From assembly GCF_007558865.1 (NCBI RefSeq), contig NZ_VLPK01000006.1, forward strand, positions 62,001 through 126,000: 64,000 nucleotides of DNA, written 5' to 3'. The position numbers and the translations under genes were made by a program. Source of the DNA: Mucilaginibacter corticis. GTDB taxonomy: Bacteria; Bacteroidota; Bacteroidia; Sphingobacteriales; Sphingobacteriaceae. Below the pieces are notes generated by a model that was not told the DNA's origin, did no database searches, and worked only from the letters and a program-made list of their open reading frames with translations. Below are positions 41,375 to 48,883 of this stretch, piece after piece. Position 1 is the first letter of the stretch. Every line of letters begins with the position of its first letter.

Positions 41375-41584
41375 TCAGCCATGATCGCATTCCCGCGAAC
41401 AATAATAACAACCGTCAACTTTTGTGTAATATTTTCCGGCCTCTTCCACTGCCGCGTGACAATCATTAAATTCACCTAAATAGGTACGATTTTCGACATT
41501 TGGCAAGAAAGAGCAAGCCTGGTTGTGAACTTCATGATCGCCGCTGGTTTGGGCGATATCATGAACATAATATTTTTGTGCCAT
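41375..41584 (-). CDS. Small conserved Cys-containing protein
   Basis: 69 residues with the pattern KYYVHDIAQTSGDHEVH, NQACSFLP, ENRTYLGEF and GCYYCSRECDHG. Small proteins with this layout (a His/Cys group plus a terminal Cys-rich knot) recur in Bacteroidota accessory regions. Function unknown. It is upstream of the motor operon but divided from it by a 216-bp gap (41159-41374) with only a short GGCCG/CGGCC hairpin. Confidence 0.65.
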   Translation of the reverse strand: MAQKYYVHDIAQTSGDHEVHNQACSFLPNVENRTYLGEFNDCHAAVEEAGKYYTKVDGCYYCSRECDHG

Positions 41585-41707
41585 ATTAAAGATTTTATTT
41601 CAAATCTAAACCTAAGTAAACATGAATTTTTACGGGAAACCGTAATGATGAAAATTTAGTCTACGCGTAATTTTTACTTATATTTCTATCCTCTAATCAC
41701 TTAAGCT

Positions 41708-42496
41708 ATGCGTTTTGCATTAATCAATAACAAACGGGTGGAAGCTGAACCAAACCTGACCGGGATATGCGCGGGTTGCGGGATGCAGGTAATTGCCAAG
41801 TGCGGAACACAACGTATTCATCATTGGGCCCATCGCAGTAAAGTATGTGATCCCTGGTGGGAGCCTGAAACGGAGTGGCACCGCAACTGGAAAAGCAATT
41901 TCCCCCTTGAATGGCAGGAAGTCATCCTGAAAGATGATCAAACAGGAGAAAAACATATTGCTGACGTTCGTACTGCAAATGGCCTGGTCATTGAATTTCA
42001 GCATTCAGCCATTAGCCCCCTGGTGCGCTCATCCCGTGAAGCCTTCTATAGAAATATGATCTGGGTCGTCGATGGCACCCGCTTAAAACGGGAACATCAG
42101 CGATTCCTTTTAGCCAAAGACCAGTTTTTCGAAATAAGCCAAAATAGTTTTCTGCCTGGCGATCCTGGACATTGCCTCCCGAAAGCATGGCTGGCCAGTC
42201 CTGTGCCGGTAGTATTTGATTTCAGGAGTGATCTATGGCTATCGGGTTCATTCATGATTCGGGATCATTTGTATTGCCTTTTTCCGGTAAGTATCGGGCA
42301 GTCCGTATTGCTTGAAAAGATCCCGGTCAAAAATTTTATCGATGACGCACTTAATGGAAAATCTCCCCTTCGTCTCCGGAGTTACCTGAATGACAAAAGC
42401 AAATTTCTTATCAATCTGCAAAATCAACTCGCCATGCTGCAGCAAATGCCCCAAAGAAGGTCAACAGTAAATTTTCCACCCCTGATTTTCAAATAA
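41708..42496 (+). CDS. CoiA-like competence nuclease-family protein
   Basis: 262 residues. An N-terminal zinc-binding group (CAGCGMQVIAKC, C21, C24, C32, then HHWAH) precedes a nuclease-like domain with D86 in HIADVRTANG, E96 and Q98 in VIEFQHS, the PD-(D/E)XK-type core of the CoiA family. In competence, CoiA acts on incoming DNA; in mobile elements the family can have other roles. A -7-like TATATTTC lies upstream. It is transcribed away from the motor operon. Confidence 0.75.
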   Translation: MRFALINNKRVEAEPNLTGICAGCGMQVIAKCGTQRIHHWAHRSKVCDPWWEPETEWHRNWKSNFPLEWQEVILKDDQTGEKHIADVRTANGLVIEFQHSAISPLVRSSREAFYRNMIWVVDGTRLKREHQRFLLAKDQFFEISQNSFLPGDPGHCLPKAWLASPVPVVFDFRSDLWLSGSFMIRDHLYCLFPVSIGQSVLLEKIPVKNFIDDALNGKSPLRLRSYLNDKSKFLINLQNQLAMLQQMPQRRSTVNFPPLIFK

Positions 42497-42734
42497 CACC
42501 GTGGTTTTTAAGCAACAATGATGACCGTCCCGAGTTATAATAAGTTTTTACTATCTAATCATCCCCAATCGTTGCGCGCTTACCTTATCAAGCTCCAAAA
42601 TTATTTCCCCATTCATTATTTTATACTTTGTAAACGTTTATAACCGTGAGACTGTGCAAAAACCCACGTTTATAAATGCATCAATAAGCCATCTAATTAT
42701 TAAATTAATAGCATTCCCCGCAGTTTTTGCATAG

Positions 42735-43148
42735 CTAGCGCAAATTCGTGTTTACGAAGGTCTTCAGCATGGTAAAAACCGGGTGTTCTAAATCTGAGGG
42801 CCAGTCTTTAATGGATTGCGGATCGGTATAGGCTTGCAGTTGCGCGGCTTCCTCGCCGTTCGCCTGGTGAAATCCCATGTTCCAGTTAGCAAATATCCGT
42901 TCTTCCAGCTCCCCTTCATCGATTACGATAAGGTTCTTATGCCGGTTGTCGGTCTGAATGCGGCTATACGTGTCCGCCAGATCCGACGGCTCGCCTTCGA
43001 GCAGCTGTATAAAGCTGCCATCATGATACAGCAATAAACCGGTCAGGTTATTTTTGACATTATTGATCCTGCTGATAGCCAATATTTGCTCCAACTCTTC
43101 CCCGCTGAACAATTTGACGGCTGTACTGAGATAAACGAGGTAATTCAT
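42735..43148 (-). CDS. BLUF-domain blue-light photoreceptor
   Basis: 137 residues: one BLUF domain (about 2-95) with a short C-terminal helix. The flavin-site residues are all in place: Y6 (LVYLS), N30 (RINN), Q48 (SFIQLLEG), W89 and M91 (NWNMGF), at the same spacing as AppA Y21, N45, Q63, W104 and M106. No output domain, so it must act on a partner. FAD-based blue-light sensing is expected. Its position in the island, with a 237-bp empty gap upstream of its end, suggests it was carried in. Confidence 0.88.
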   Translation of the reverse strand: MNYLVYLSTAVKLFSGEELEQILAISRINNVKNNLTGLLLYHDGSFIQLLEGEPSDLADTYSRIQTDNRHKNLIVIDEGELEERIFANWNMGFHQANGEEAAQLQAYTDPQSIKDWPSDLEHPVFTMLKTFVNTNLR

Positions 43149-43388
43149 CCAACGAAGATACAGTTCAGCCCTGAACTTTCTGCTATACGACCAGCAAGCC
43201 AGCTTAAAGTTCTTTAGCTTGTTGTCAAAGTGTTTAAATTTTTAATTAACGGTATTGTTGGTTTTAGTTCCGATTGCTTTACTATGTATTAAATTAAAAA
43301 TCAAGAAATCAGAAAGGATGTTCCAAAATATAAGAAACAAATCCGCTGACCGATGAATTTAGGTTTTGATGCGCCGTTAAGAGGAGAT

Positions 43389-43535
43389 TTATTTAGTGCT
43401 TTTGAGGTCTGATATGACATTAGGAACACCGGCTTTAGCAATAAAGACCTTAGCCTGGGCTATTTTCCTGACAACATAAGCGTCATTTGCATGGCTTTTG
43501 CTGTTTTTTGTAATTGCTTTTTTAATTGACGCCAT
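43389..43535 (-). CDS. Small basic hypothetical protein
   Basis: 48 residues (MASIKKAITKNSKSHANDAY onward) rich in Lys and Ala, possibly a single amphipathic helix. Start chosen at MASIKK; a longer frame adds a hydrophobic extension. Not recognised. It is 72 bp downstream of the antitoxin gene in the same direction. Confidence 0.4.
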   Translation of the reverse strand: MASIKKAITKNSKSHANDAYVVRKIAQAKVFIAKAGVPNVISDLKSTK

Positions 43536-43607
43536 TATAATTTTCTCACCTATCAATTCAGATATAGCGTAAACTAGCTTTTTGATTATTTGGAACACTA
43601 CATCAAT

Positions 43608-44186
43608 TTATTGTGCGGCCAACAGTTCAAGGGTCTCTTCATTTATTTTAAGATCCGGATTGATCTTATGGACCGTTGCCACAACTTTATTTCTTTCCAA
43701 GGCAATGCGGCTCGTAGGAATCAGGTCTTCGAAACAGATATTCAAAAGTCCATGAATAAGCACAAAATCACGCATAGAAAAAGAGCATATTCCATTAATT
43801 AATTCGGAAATGTAGCTTTTGCTGGAATGCCCTAAAATTGTTCCAAAATCCTGTTGTGTTAATGACAGTTCTTTTAATTTGTGTTTGATCAGTTCTTTGC
43901 GTTTTGCAAAAAATATACGTTCCTTTTCAATTATTGCTTCGGCCGCATCGCTTTCCGCAATCAATTCATCGGAGACATCCCCGTTCATCCAATTTTTTTC
44001 TTCGTAAGCTTGAATCAGCCCTTGTAATTCGGTTCGCTTATGCGCTAATTCAGGATGTTCTTTTACAATCAAACGAAGTTGACGATAAAACATAATTGCA
44101 CGTTCGTGCTCAACTTCGGAATTGATCTTTCCAATTTTTAAAATAGCATCCAAATCTGCCTGGATATTCAATCTTGTATCTTTCAT
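43608..44186 (-). CDS. higA: HigA-type antitoxin with XRE helix-turn-helix
   Basis: 192 residues. The N-terminal 100 residues are helical (ERAIMFYRQLRLIVKEHPEL, TELQGLIQAYEEKNW), then an XRE-type helix-turn-helix at about 110-165 with LSLTQQDFGTILGHSSKSYISELING. HigA antitoxins of the longer type (HigA2/MqsA-like) have this layout. It neutralises the HigB toxin and represses the operon through the operator at 44540-44564. It overlaps the toxin gene by 4 bp. The toxin partner is disabled, so it may now act only as a regulator. Confidence 0.75.
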   Translation of the reverse strand: MKDTRLNIQADLDAILKIGKINSEVEHERAIMFYRQLRLIVKEHPELAHKRTELQGLIQAYEEKNWMNGDVSDELIAESDAAEAIIEKERIFFAKRKELIKHKLKELSLTQQDFGTILGHSSKSYISELINGICSFSMRDFVLIHGLLNICFEDLIPTSRIALERNKVVATVHKINPDLKINEETLELLAAQ

Positions 44187-44524
44187 ATAAGTCCTCTGTT
44201 TTTAAGCCATTTAGCAATTGTATTCTTATCATTTTTAAAAATCCGCTCATAAGCTTCATGGTCATCAGCCCAAACTGCGTCAGCTGTACCATCTTCACCC
44301 AGCTCTATTAACACCAATGTTCTATGAACATTAATATCGAAAAAATAAAAGCCATCATTATGAACTTGGTCTGCATCAGGCCTGCTTGCTATGACTTCTT
44401 CTTTACTTTTCCAATCGTTTTATTCGATATCAGCAATCAATTCATCAATCGCTTCACACAGCAACCTGTTGCCTATGTTCTTTGATTTTAGCTTTAATAA
44501 CGGTTTCTTACTAACAAATTTCAT
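44183..44524 (-). pseudogene. higB: HigB-type toxin with a nonsense codon
   Basis: The frame from ATG 44524 gives 114 codons, but codon 35 is TAA (44420-44422). The rest continues normally to a TGA overlapping the antitoxin ATG. Residues 1-34 (MKFVSKKPLLKLKSKNIGNR) and the tail HEAYERIFKNDKNTIAKWLK match HigB/RelE-like mRNA interferases that are encoded upstream of their antitoxin. It is either a dead toxin or, less likely, a stop that is read through. No frameshift is seen. Confidence 0.75.
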
Positions 44525-44539
44525 ATTTAATGATTAAAC

Positions 44540-44564
44540 AAAGTTCGGTAAATTTCCGAACTTT
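44540..44564. promoter_or_regulatory. higBA operator
   Basis: AAAGTTCGG and CCGAACTTT are perfect nine-base arms around TAAATTT, 16 bp before the higB start. Such dyads near toxin-antitoxin promoters are the normal HigA binding site. On the minus strand CTTTG near its end resembles a -7 element. Confidence 0.7.
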
Positions 44565-44808
44565 AGCAAGTGTACTACTGATTTTTAAATTTTTTAATTA
44601 ATGCATTTGCTGTGAAGCGCGTTAAGCAAGGATTATGCAATTGTTTAAACGTTGAATTGTAAAAGATGCACAGCCTTAAATGGTCTTTGTAATCGAAAAT
44701 CAAGGTATTCACCTCTGGACTTTTTACGTTTGATTGTGATTACTGAACTATTCATTTATCAGACAAAAATAAATGTAACGAGGTTTTGGAGTGGTAGATA
44801 ATTGCGGG

Positions 44809-45525
44809 TTATTTTGTTTTTTTAATGCTGTAGCTGTCTTCTATTTGTTGCCTGACGGTTGCGGCCATTTGGTCGATGTAGTTGGTGGGGCTGATCACCT
44901 TCCGGCGTTTGATGTCGGTGTACATGCGGTAGGCGGCATCGCCGGTGATGGTGATGTTGAATGCATTTGACAGGGCTTCGACGATATCGGAGACTTCGGC
45001 TTTGATCTGATGCGTATGGTAAATACCGTAGGCCAGTTCAACGAGGTTTACCTTGTCACCGGTCCACACCAGCTTTTGAACAGCCGGCTTTTCGCTGAGC
45101 TGTTCAATCAAATAATATTGAATTTTTTCGTAGGCAATGAATTTCGCAAAAAGATAATCCATCCTATAAGGTATGGGTTCGCTATCCTTTAAGAAATAAC
45201 GATCGTCTAATTCTGTACAGTTATTCCGGTAATACTGGTAATGAAAAGCGTGATTCCTAAAAAAACGGATGATAAAAACCAGTTCCTGGTGAAAATAGGT
45301 TTTGCGTATTTCCAAAGTGCCCAAAGGCATATTATTGAGGATATTGAAATATTCAACCTCATAAATGCGCTGCGCATATAAATTTGGTTTCGTGACTTTA
45401 TAAAACTGGATCTCGGCGTCCCGGTTTTCGAATACCGGGACTTTGAGGTCATTAATTTGTTCGTTGATGGCGATGAGTCTGGTGCGTAATTCACCGATAT
45501 CATAACCAGAGGAGGGCTTGTTCAT
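44809..45525 (-). CDS. rteC: RteC-family regulator
   Basis: 238 residues of the RteC family: RLIAINEQINDLKVPVF, NMPLGTLEIRKTYFHQELVF, FAKFIAYEKIQYYLIEQL, VNLVELAYGIYHTHQI and YTDIKRRKVISPTN. In Bacteroides CTnDOT, RteC turns on the excision genes after tetracycline signalling. The start is placed at MNKPSSGYDIG; two other in-frame Mets lie 6 and 15 bp upstream. The gene overlaps the previous one by about 25 bp and is the last in a three-gene operon. A truncated copy lies 22 kb to the left. Confidence 0.85.
   Translation of the reverse strand: MNKPSSGYDIGELRTRLIAINEQINDLKVPVFENRDAEIQFYKVTKPNLYAQRIYEVEYFNILNNMPLGTLEIRKTYFHQELVFIIRFFRNHAFHYQYYRNNCTELDDRYFLKDSEPIPYRMDYLFAKFIAYEKIQYYLIEQLSEKPAVQKLVWTGDKVNLVELAYGIYHTHQIKAEVSDIVEALSNAFNITITGDAAYRMYTDIKRRKVISPTNYIDQMAATVRQQIEDSYSIKKTK
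45017..45115. repeat. 99-bp direct repeat, right copy (within rteC)
   Basis: Identical to 23054-23152 in the same orientation, within the full-length rteC. The flanks differ by scattered substitutions, so only this block seems conserved or recently converted. Confidence 0.9.
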
Positions 45526-45784
45526 GTTCATTGAGTTCAAAGGGTAAATGGAGGGCGATCCATTGGTCGATCAGTTCGCGGTAAGGGCTGTGGCTCAGTT
45601 CCGGATACCGACCCGCGGAGATGAACCAGAGCACCATAAAATCTTCCTTGACGTTCCAGGCTTTTTTTCGTTTGATGGTATTGGTACTGATCTCCCGCAG
45701 GAGTTTCAGGAACAGTTGTTTTTCTTCCGGCGGCAGGCCCAGTTCCCTGCAGGCCTGCCGGTAAACCTGGGCAATAGAGTTCAT
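45500..45784 (-). CDS. Small protein of the rteC operon
   Basis: 94 residues from MNSIAQVYRQACRELGLPPE, all helical (QLFLKLLREISTNTIKRKK, ELIDQWIALHLPF). Start overlaps the stop of the oxoamine synthase (ATGA), and its end overlaps rteC, so the three genes are translationally coupled. Not recognised; it may be an accessory regulator. The shorter start is chosen because the longer frame begins inside the upstream gene. Confidence 0.6.
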   Translation of the reverse strand: MNSIAQVYRQACRELGLPPEEKQLFLKLLREISTNTIKRKKAWNVKEDFMVLWFISAGRYPELSHSPYRELIDQWIALHLPFELNEHEQALLWL

Positions 45785-47010
45785 AAAGAAAATTCTCGTT
45801 TGATATCCGACCAAATGTTCAAAACCTCATCCATCTGCGCCTTGCTGTGCCGCGCCGTAATACCCATCCTGATCCTCGCATCCTTCATCGAAACTGCGGG
45901 ATAATTGATCTGGTTGGCGTAAACGCCTTTCTGCTGCAAAGCGTAACAGATCTTCGCATTTTTGATCTTATCACCCACCCTGACCGGAAAAATAGCGGAC
46001 TGGGTATTGCCGATATTCAAACCCAATTGCTGCAGGCCATGCCGGAAGTATTTACAGTTATCCTTTAAGACCGACATCCATAATGGTTCTTCATCTATTA
46101 ACTCAATTGCTTTAACAATTGACAATGCTGCCGGCGATAAGCTGGCAGAAAACAAATGCTGTTTACTCTGATACTTCAAATAATTCACCATCTCCTTACT
46201 CCCCACCACATAGCCGCCAATATGACCAAAAGTTTTACTGAAAGTACCCGTAATCAGGTCTACATCGTTCCAGGCATCACAAACTTCAATCAAACCACGA
46301 CCCGTTTTTCCGATCACACCCGTACCATGCGCATCATCTACCATCAATTTAGCCCCATATTTCTTACACAAACCAATAATCTCCCGCAAAGGTGCCAGAT
46401 CCCCATCCTGAGAATAAACCCCATCAATGATCACCAAAACCAATGGATGTTTCTTACCCGCCATTTTCAAAACATGCTCATAAGCATTCAAATCATTATG
46501 CTTCACCGTTTTCCGGTTAAAACACTGGCAGCCCTCCATCACACTCGTATGCACACCGCTATCCATGATCACCAAATCATCTCTCGTCAAAATAGCCTGC
46601 AAGGAAGCGCTATTGGAAGTATAACCCGTGGTATAAATAATCGCATGCTCTTTTCTAAAAAATTTTGCGATTGCCTTTTCTAATTGTTCAATATAATCAT
46701 AATGCCCGCCGATGGCCGGGCTTGCGCCAGCCCCAGTGCCGTATTTATTTATACCGTCCACTGCCGCTTTGATTACGGCCGGGTGCTGTGTGAAACCGAG
46801 GTAATCATTCGAAACAAGGCTTATCAGCCTTTGGCCGTTCATGCTGATGACGGGGCCACAGCCGCTGTCAACCTGTAAGCGGTAATTGAGCTGGTGTTTT
46901 AAAGTTTGATCATCCAAATAAGCCTGAAATAATTTCGCCCTTGCCCAGGCATCCATACCGGCGATGTATTCGAAATCCCGGAAACTGTTGTTGTCAAAAT
47001 TCTGCTTCAT
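45781..47010 (-). CDS. PLP-dependent alpha-oxoamine synthase
   Basis: 409 residues of fold type I, close to 8-amino-7-oxononanoate synthase and glycine C-acetyltransferase. The PLP-binding Lys is K259 in TFSKTFGHIGG. Other marks: SNDYLGFTQHPAV, GTGAGASPAIGGHY, DDAHGTGVIGKTGRG and FSASLSPA. It condenses an amino acid with an acyl-CoA or acyl-ACP. The gene leads an operon with the small protein and rteC, not a biotin or threonine cluster, so a role in making a signalling or membrane lipid precursor (serine palmitoyltransferase-like) is possible. Substrate unknown. Confidence 0.82.
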   Translation of the reverse strand: MKQNFDNNSFRDFEYIAGMDAWARAKLFQAYLDDQTLKHQLNYRLQVDSGCGPVISMNGQRLISLVSNDYLGFTQHPAVIKAAVDGINKYGTGAGASPAIGGHYDYIEQLEKAIAKFFRKEHAIIYTTGYTSNSASLQAILTRDDLVIMDSGVHTSVMEGCQCFNRKTVKHNDLNAYEHVLKMAGKKHPLVLVIIDGVYSQDGDLAPLREIIGLCKKYGAKLMVDDAHGTGVIGKTGRGLIEVCDAWNDVDLITGTFSKTFGHIGGYVVGSKEMVNYLKYQSKQHLFSASLSPAALSIVKAIELIDEEPLWMSVLKDNCKYFRHGLQQLGLNIGNTQSAIFPVRVGDKIKNAKICYALQQKGVYANQINYPAVSMKDARIRMGITARHSKAQMDEVLNIWSDIKREFSL

Positions 47011-47125
47011 GTTTTCTAATAATTTCCGACAAAGAAATCACGAAAAACAGGCACGAATCAAGTGGGAAAATGGTAGTACTACCATCTTTATTTTCTTTTA
47101 AAACGTATTAAAGCTAGTTGAAAAA

Positions 47126-47356
47126 TTAATTTTCCAATAATTGTGCAGGTTCAATTTCTAGGGCTATCGCTATCAAATAAATCATACTAACTGATGTATT
47201 GATTTCACCCAATTCTATACGTGCAATTTGGCTATAACTGACGCCAATTAAATCCGCGAGAACGGTTTGACTTATATTAGCTTTGGTGCGGTACTTCCGA
47301 ACATTCATGGCAAGCAGTTCAATTGCTTTAGGTTCAGATATGTGCCGTCTTGCCAT
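47126..47356 (-). CDS. XRE-family helix-turn-helix regulator
   Basis: 76 residues with one HTH (NVRKYRTKANISQTVLADLI, then VSYSQIARIELGEINTSV). Typical of short Cro/CI-like proteins. It is divergent from a 70-residue gene at 47434, and a perfect palindrome lies between them (47389-47408), the likely operator. Confidence 0.9.
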   Translation of the reverse strand: MARRHISEPKAIELLAMNVRKYRTKANISQTVLADLIGVSYSQIARIELGEINTSVSMIYLIAIALEIEPAQLLEN

Positions 47357-47388
47357 AAAGGCAAAACTGCAAACAGTATTATTAGGAA

Positions 47389-47408
47389 ATATAGCATAAA
47401 TGCTATAT
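47389..47408. promoter_or_regulatory. Operator palindrome between divergent genes
   Basis: ATATAGCAT and ATGCTATAT are perfect nine-base arms separated by AA. It lies 33 bp before the HTH gene start and 26 bp before the divergent gene, where it could repress both. Confidence 0.7.
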
Positions 47409-47433
47409 AATTGTTTTTGAGTAATCGATTGCT

Positions 47434-47646
47434 ATGAACGAATCCATTCTGTTGAAATCTATCCATCAATTGCCACTTAGTATAGAACTAAAAAAAGCCT
47501 GCTTATTAAACAGGCTTGGGAATTTGAGTGACTTGTTAAATTTACACATGAACGATATTTTGGAGCTGCCGTATTTTAATCATCACTTGTGGAATGAATA
47601 CGTGGCCTTCCTGGAACAACATGGTTTAGGCTACCATCTCAACTAA
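47434..47646 (+). CDS. Small helical protein, HhH-like
   Basis: 70 residues: IHQLPLSIELKKACLLNRLG, LSDLLNLHMNDILELPYFN and LWNEYVAFLEQHGLGYHL. The -NRLGNLSDLLNL- part resembles the helix-hairpin fold of the RNA polymerase alpha C-terminal domain. Divergent from the XRE regulator and controlled by the shared palindrome. Its end overlaps the convergent gene by 21 bp. The function is not known. Confidence 0.6.
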   Translation: MNESILLKSIHQLPLSIELKKACLLNRLGNLSDLLNLHMNDILELPYFNHHLWNEYVAFLEQHGLGYHLN

Positions 47647-48489
47647 GAGCTTGTCCAGATACTCCAGCATTTGCTGCACGAATTTCCTAAGTTTACGTAT
47701 GATGCGTTCATCTTTCAAATGAAATTTTACACTTAAACTATGGGCCGATAAATCCACTGCCCGTTTAGTCGAAATATTATTGACCAGCTTTTCCGCCAAA
47801 ACTTCCAGGTTCGGTTCATCATAAAATTTCAGGTCATATAACATCTTATACCATAAGCCTACGCAAAAAATATTCATTGTATGTAATAACTTGAACGGGT
47901 TGCCGAATTTATCATCCGGTTCGAGCGCAGCGATCATCGGCAGTTCCGCATCAATCCAGTTACAAAGCTGAACACTGATTTTCTCCGATTTAGGTTCAAA
48001 TCGATGGTCAGCCAAATGGGAGTCCTGAAGGACAAGTGTTTTGCAGTGTAAGATCTCATTCAATTTTGCTTTCTTGCTTGTATGAGCATCCAGCTTGCTT
48101 TTGACCAAGCGGTAGCAATAGGCGAAAAAACGCTGGTGATTAAAGTCCATCCGGATGAGCTGGGACACGACAGCCTCCTGTTCGGAACCGCAGGGCAGGT
48201 TTTCCCAATCAATCGTTTCCAGAAGCGCGAAGAATCGCCGCAACCAGGTATAATCACTCCATGTTAACCGCCGGCCTTTGTTGTTGAAGTTGCGTACGGG
48301 GATATGGGACACCTCTATTAAGATTTCATCAATGCCCTTTTGGGCAAAAAGATGATGCAGCTTTAGCCAACGTTCTTCTAATAGCACTGATTGCCTTTCG
48401 ATAAAGGCCATTGGTAATAAAGTTTTTTTGCTGATGCGTAAGGGCAGGGTATTTCTCAGACTAGCCAGCAGCTCTAACAATACATTCAT
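47626..48489 (-). CDS. Conserved hypothetical protein
   Basis: 287 residues, all helical and soluble, with LPLRISKKTLLPMAFIER at the front and a cluster of aromatic and Leu residues (LHTMNIFCVGLWYKMLYDL). No motif is recognised. I start it at MNVLLELLASLRN because a Shine-Dalgarno-like GGGGAG lies 4 bp before that ATG; a longer frame overlaps the upstream gene. It follows the small gene 48503-48745 by 13 bp and may be co-transcribed with it. Confidence 0.6.
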   Translation of the reverse strand: MNVLLELLASLRNTLPLRISKKTLLPMAFIERQSVLLEERWLKLHHLFAQKGIDEILIEVSHIPVRNFNNKGRRLTWSDYTWLRRFFALLETIDWENLPCGSEQEAVVSQLIRMDFNHQRFFAYCYRLVKSKLDAHTSKKAKLNEILHCKTLVLQDSHLADHRFEPKSEKISVQLCNWIDAELPMIAALEPDDKFGNPFKLLHTMNIFCVGLWYKMLYDLKFYDEPNLEVLAEKLVNNISTKRAVDLSAHSLSVKFHLKDERIIRKLRKFVQQMLEYLDKLLVEMVA

Positions 48490-48502
48490 TTCTCCCCTAT
48501 CA

Positions 48503-48745
48503 CTATCCCTGACCTCGTACAATTTGTCGGCACATAGTCACCAGCCTGTTCATCAAAATATCCTGAAAGTTTCGGATATGTGCTTTGCGGTCAAGGGTGG
48601 TCAGGTGCCTGGCAACAATTTGTTGCGTGCGTTTACATTCCAACGCGAGTAATTTAATGGATGTTTCATTGGAGCTATGGTGTTTAGCATTCGCAACAAT
48701 CTCGTTCACCAGGTTTTCAAGGCCTTCAGTTGCATAGTTGATCAT
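48503..48745 (-). CDS. Small helical hypothetical protein
   Basis: 80 residues (MINYATEGLENLVNEIVANA, then LALECKRTQQIVARHLTTLD), possibly a coiled coil or four-helix piece. Not recognised. It leads the pair with the gene at 47626-48489 and marks the right edge of the accessory region. Confidence 0.5.
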   Translation of the reverse strand: MINYATEGLENLVNEIVANAKHHSSNETSIKLLALECKRTQQIVARHLTTLDRKAHIRNFQDILMNRLVTMCRQIVRGQG

Positions 48746-48772
48746 AGGTATATTTAGGTTTTAATTATCGCC

Positions 48773-48804
48773 AAAAAAGGTGCACGCCGAAACCCGGCTG
48801 CACC
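48773..48804 (-). terminator. Terminator of the cysteine-synthase gene
   Basis: On the minus strand GGTGCAGCCG and CGGC-TGCACC form a stem (one bulged base) around GGTTT, followed by TTTTTT (48778-48773). It lies 80 bp after the cysteine-synthase-family stop. Confidence 0.75.
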
Positions 48805-48883
48805 TCCATTTTTTACCGCTGACGCTACCTGCGGCTTGATTTACATTTAACTATTTCTGATCTAAAGAACGAGCGTAACATTT

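Noticed and set aside
44110..44298. Minus-strand frame inside the toxin gene
   Set aside because: Off-frame relative to the HigB-like frame; the toxin frame explains the region better.
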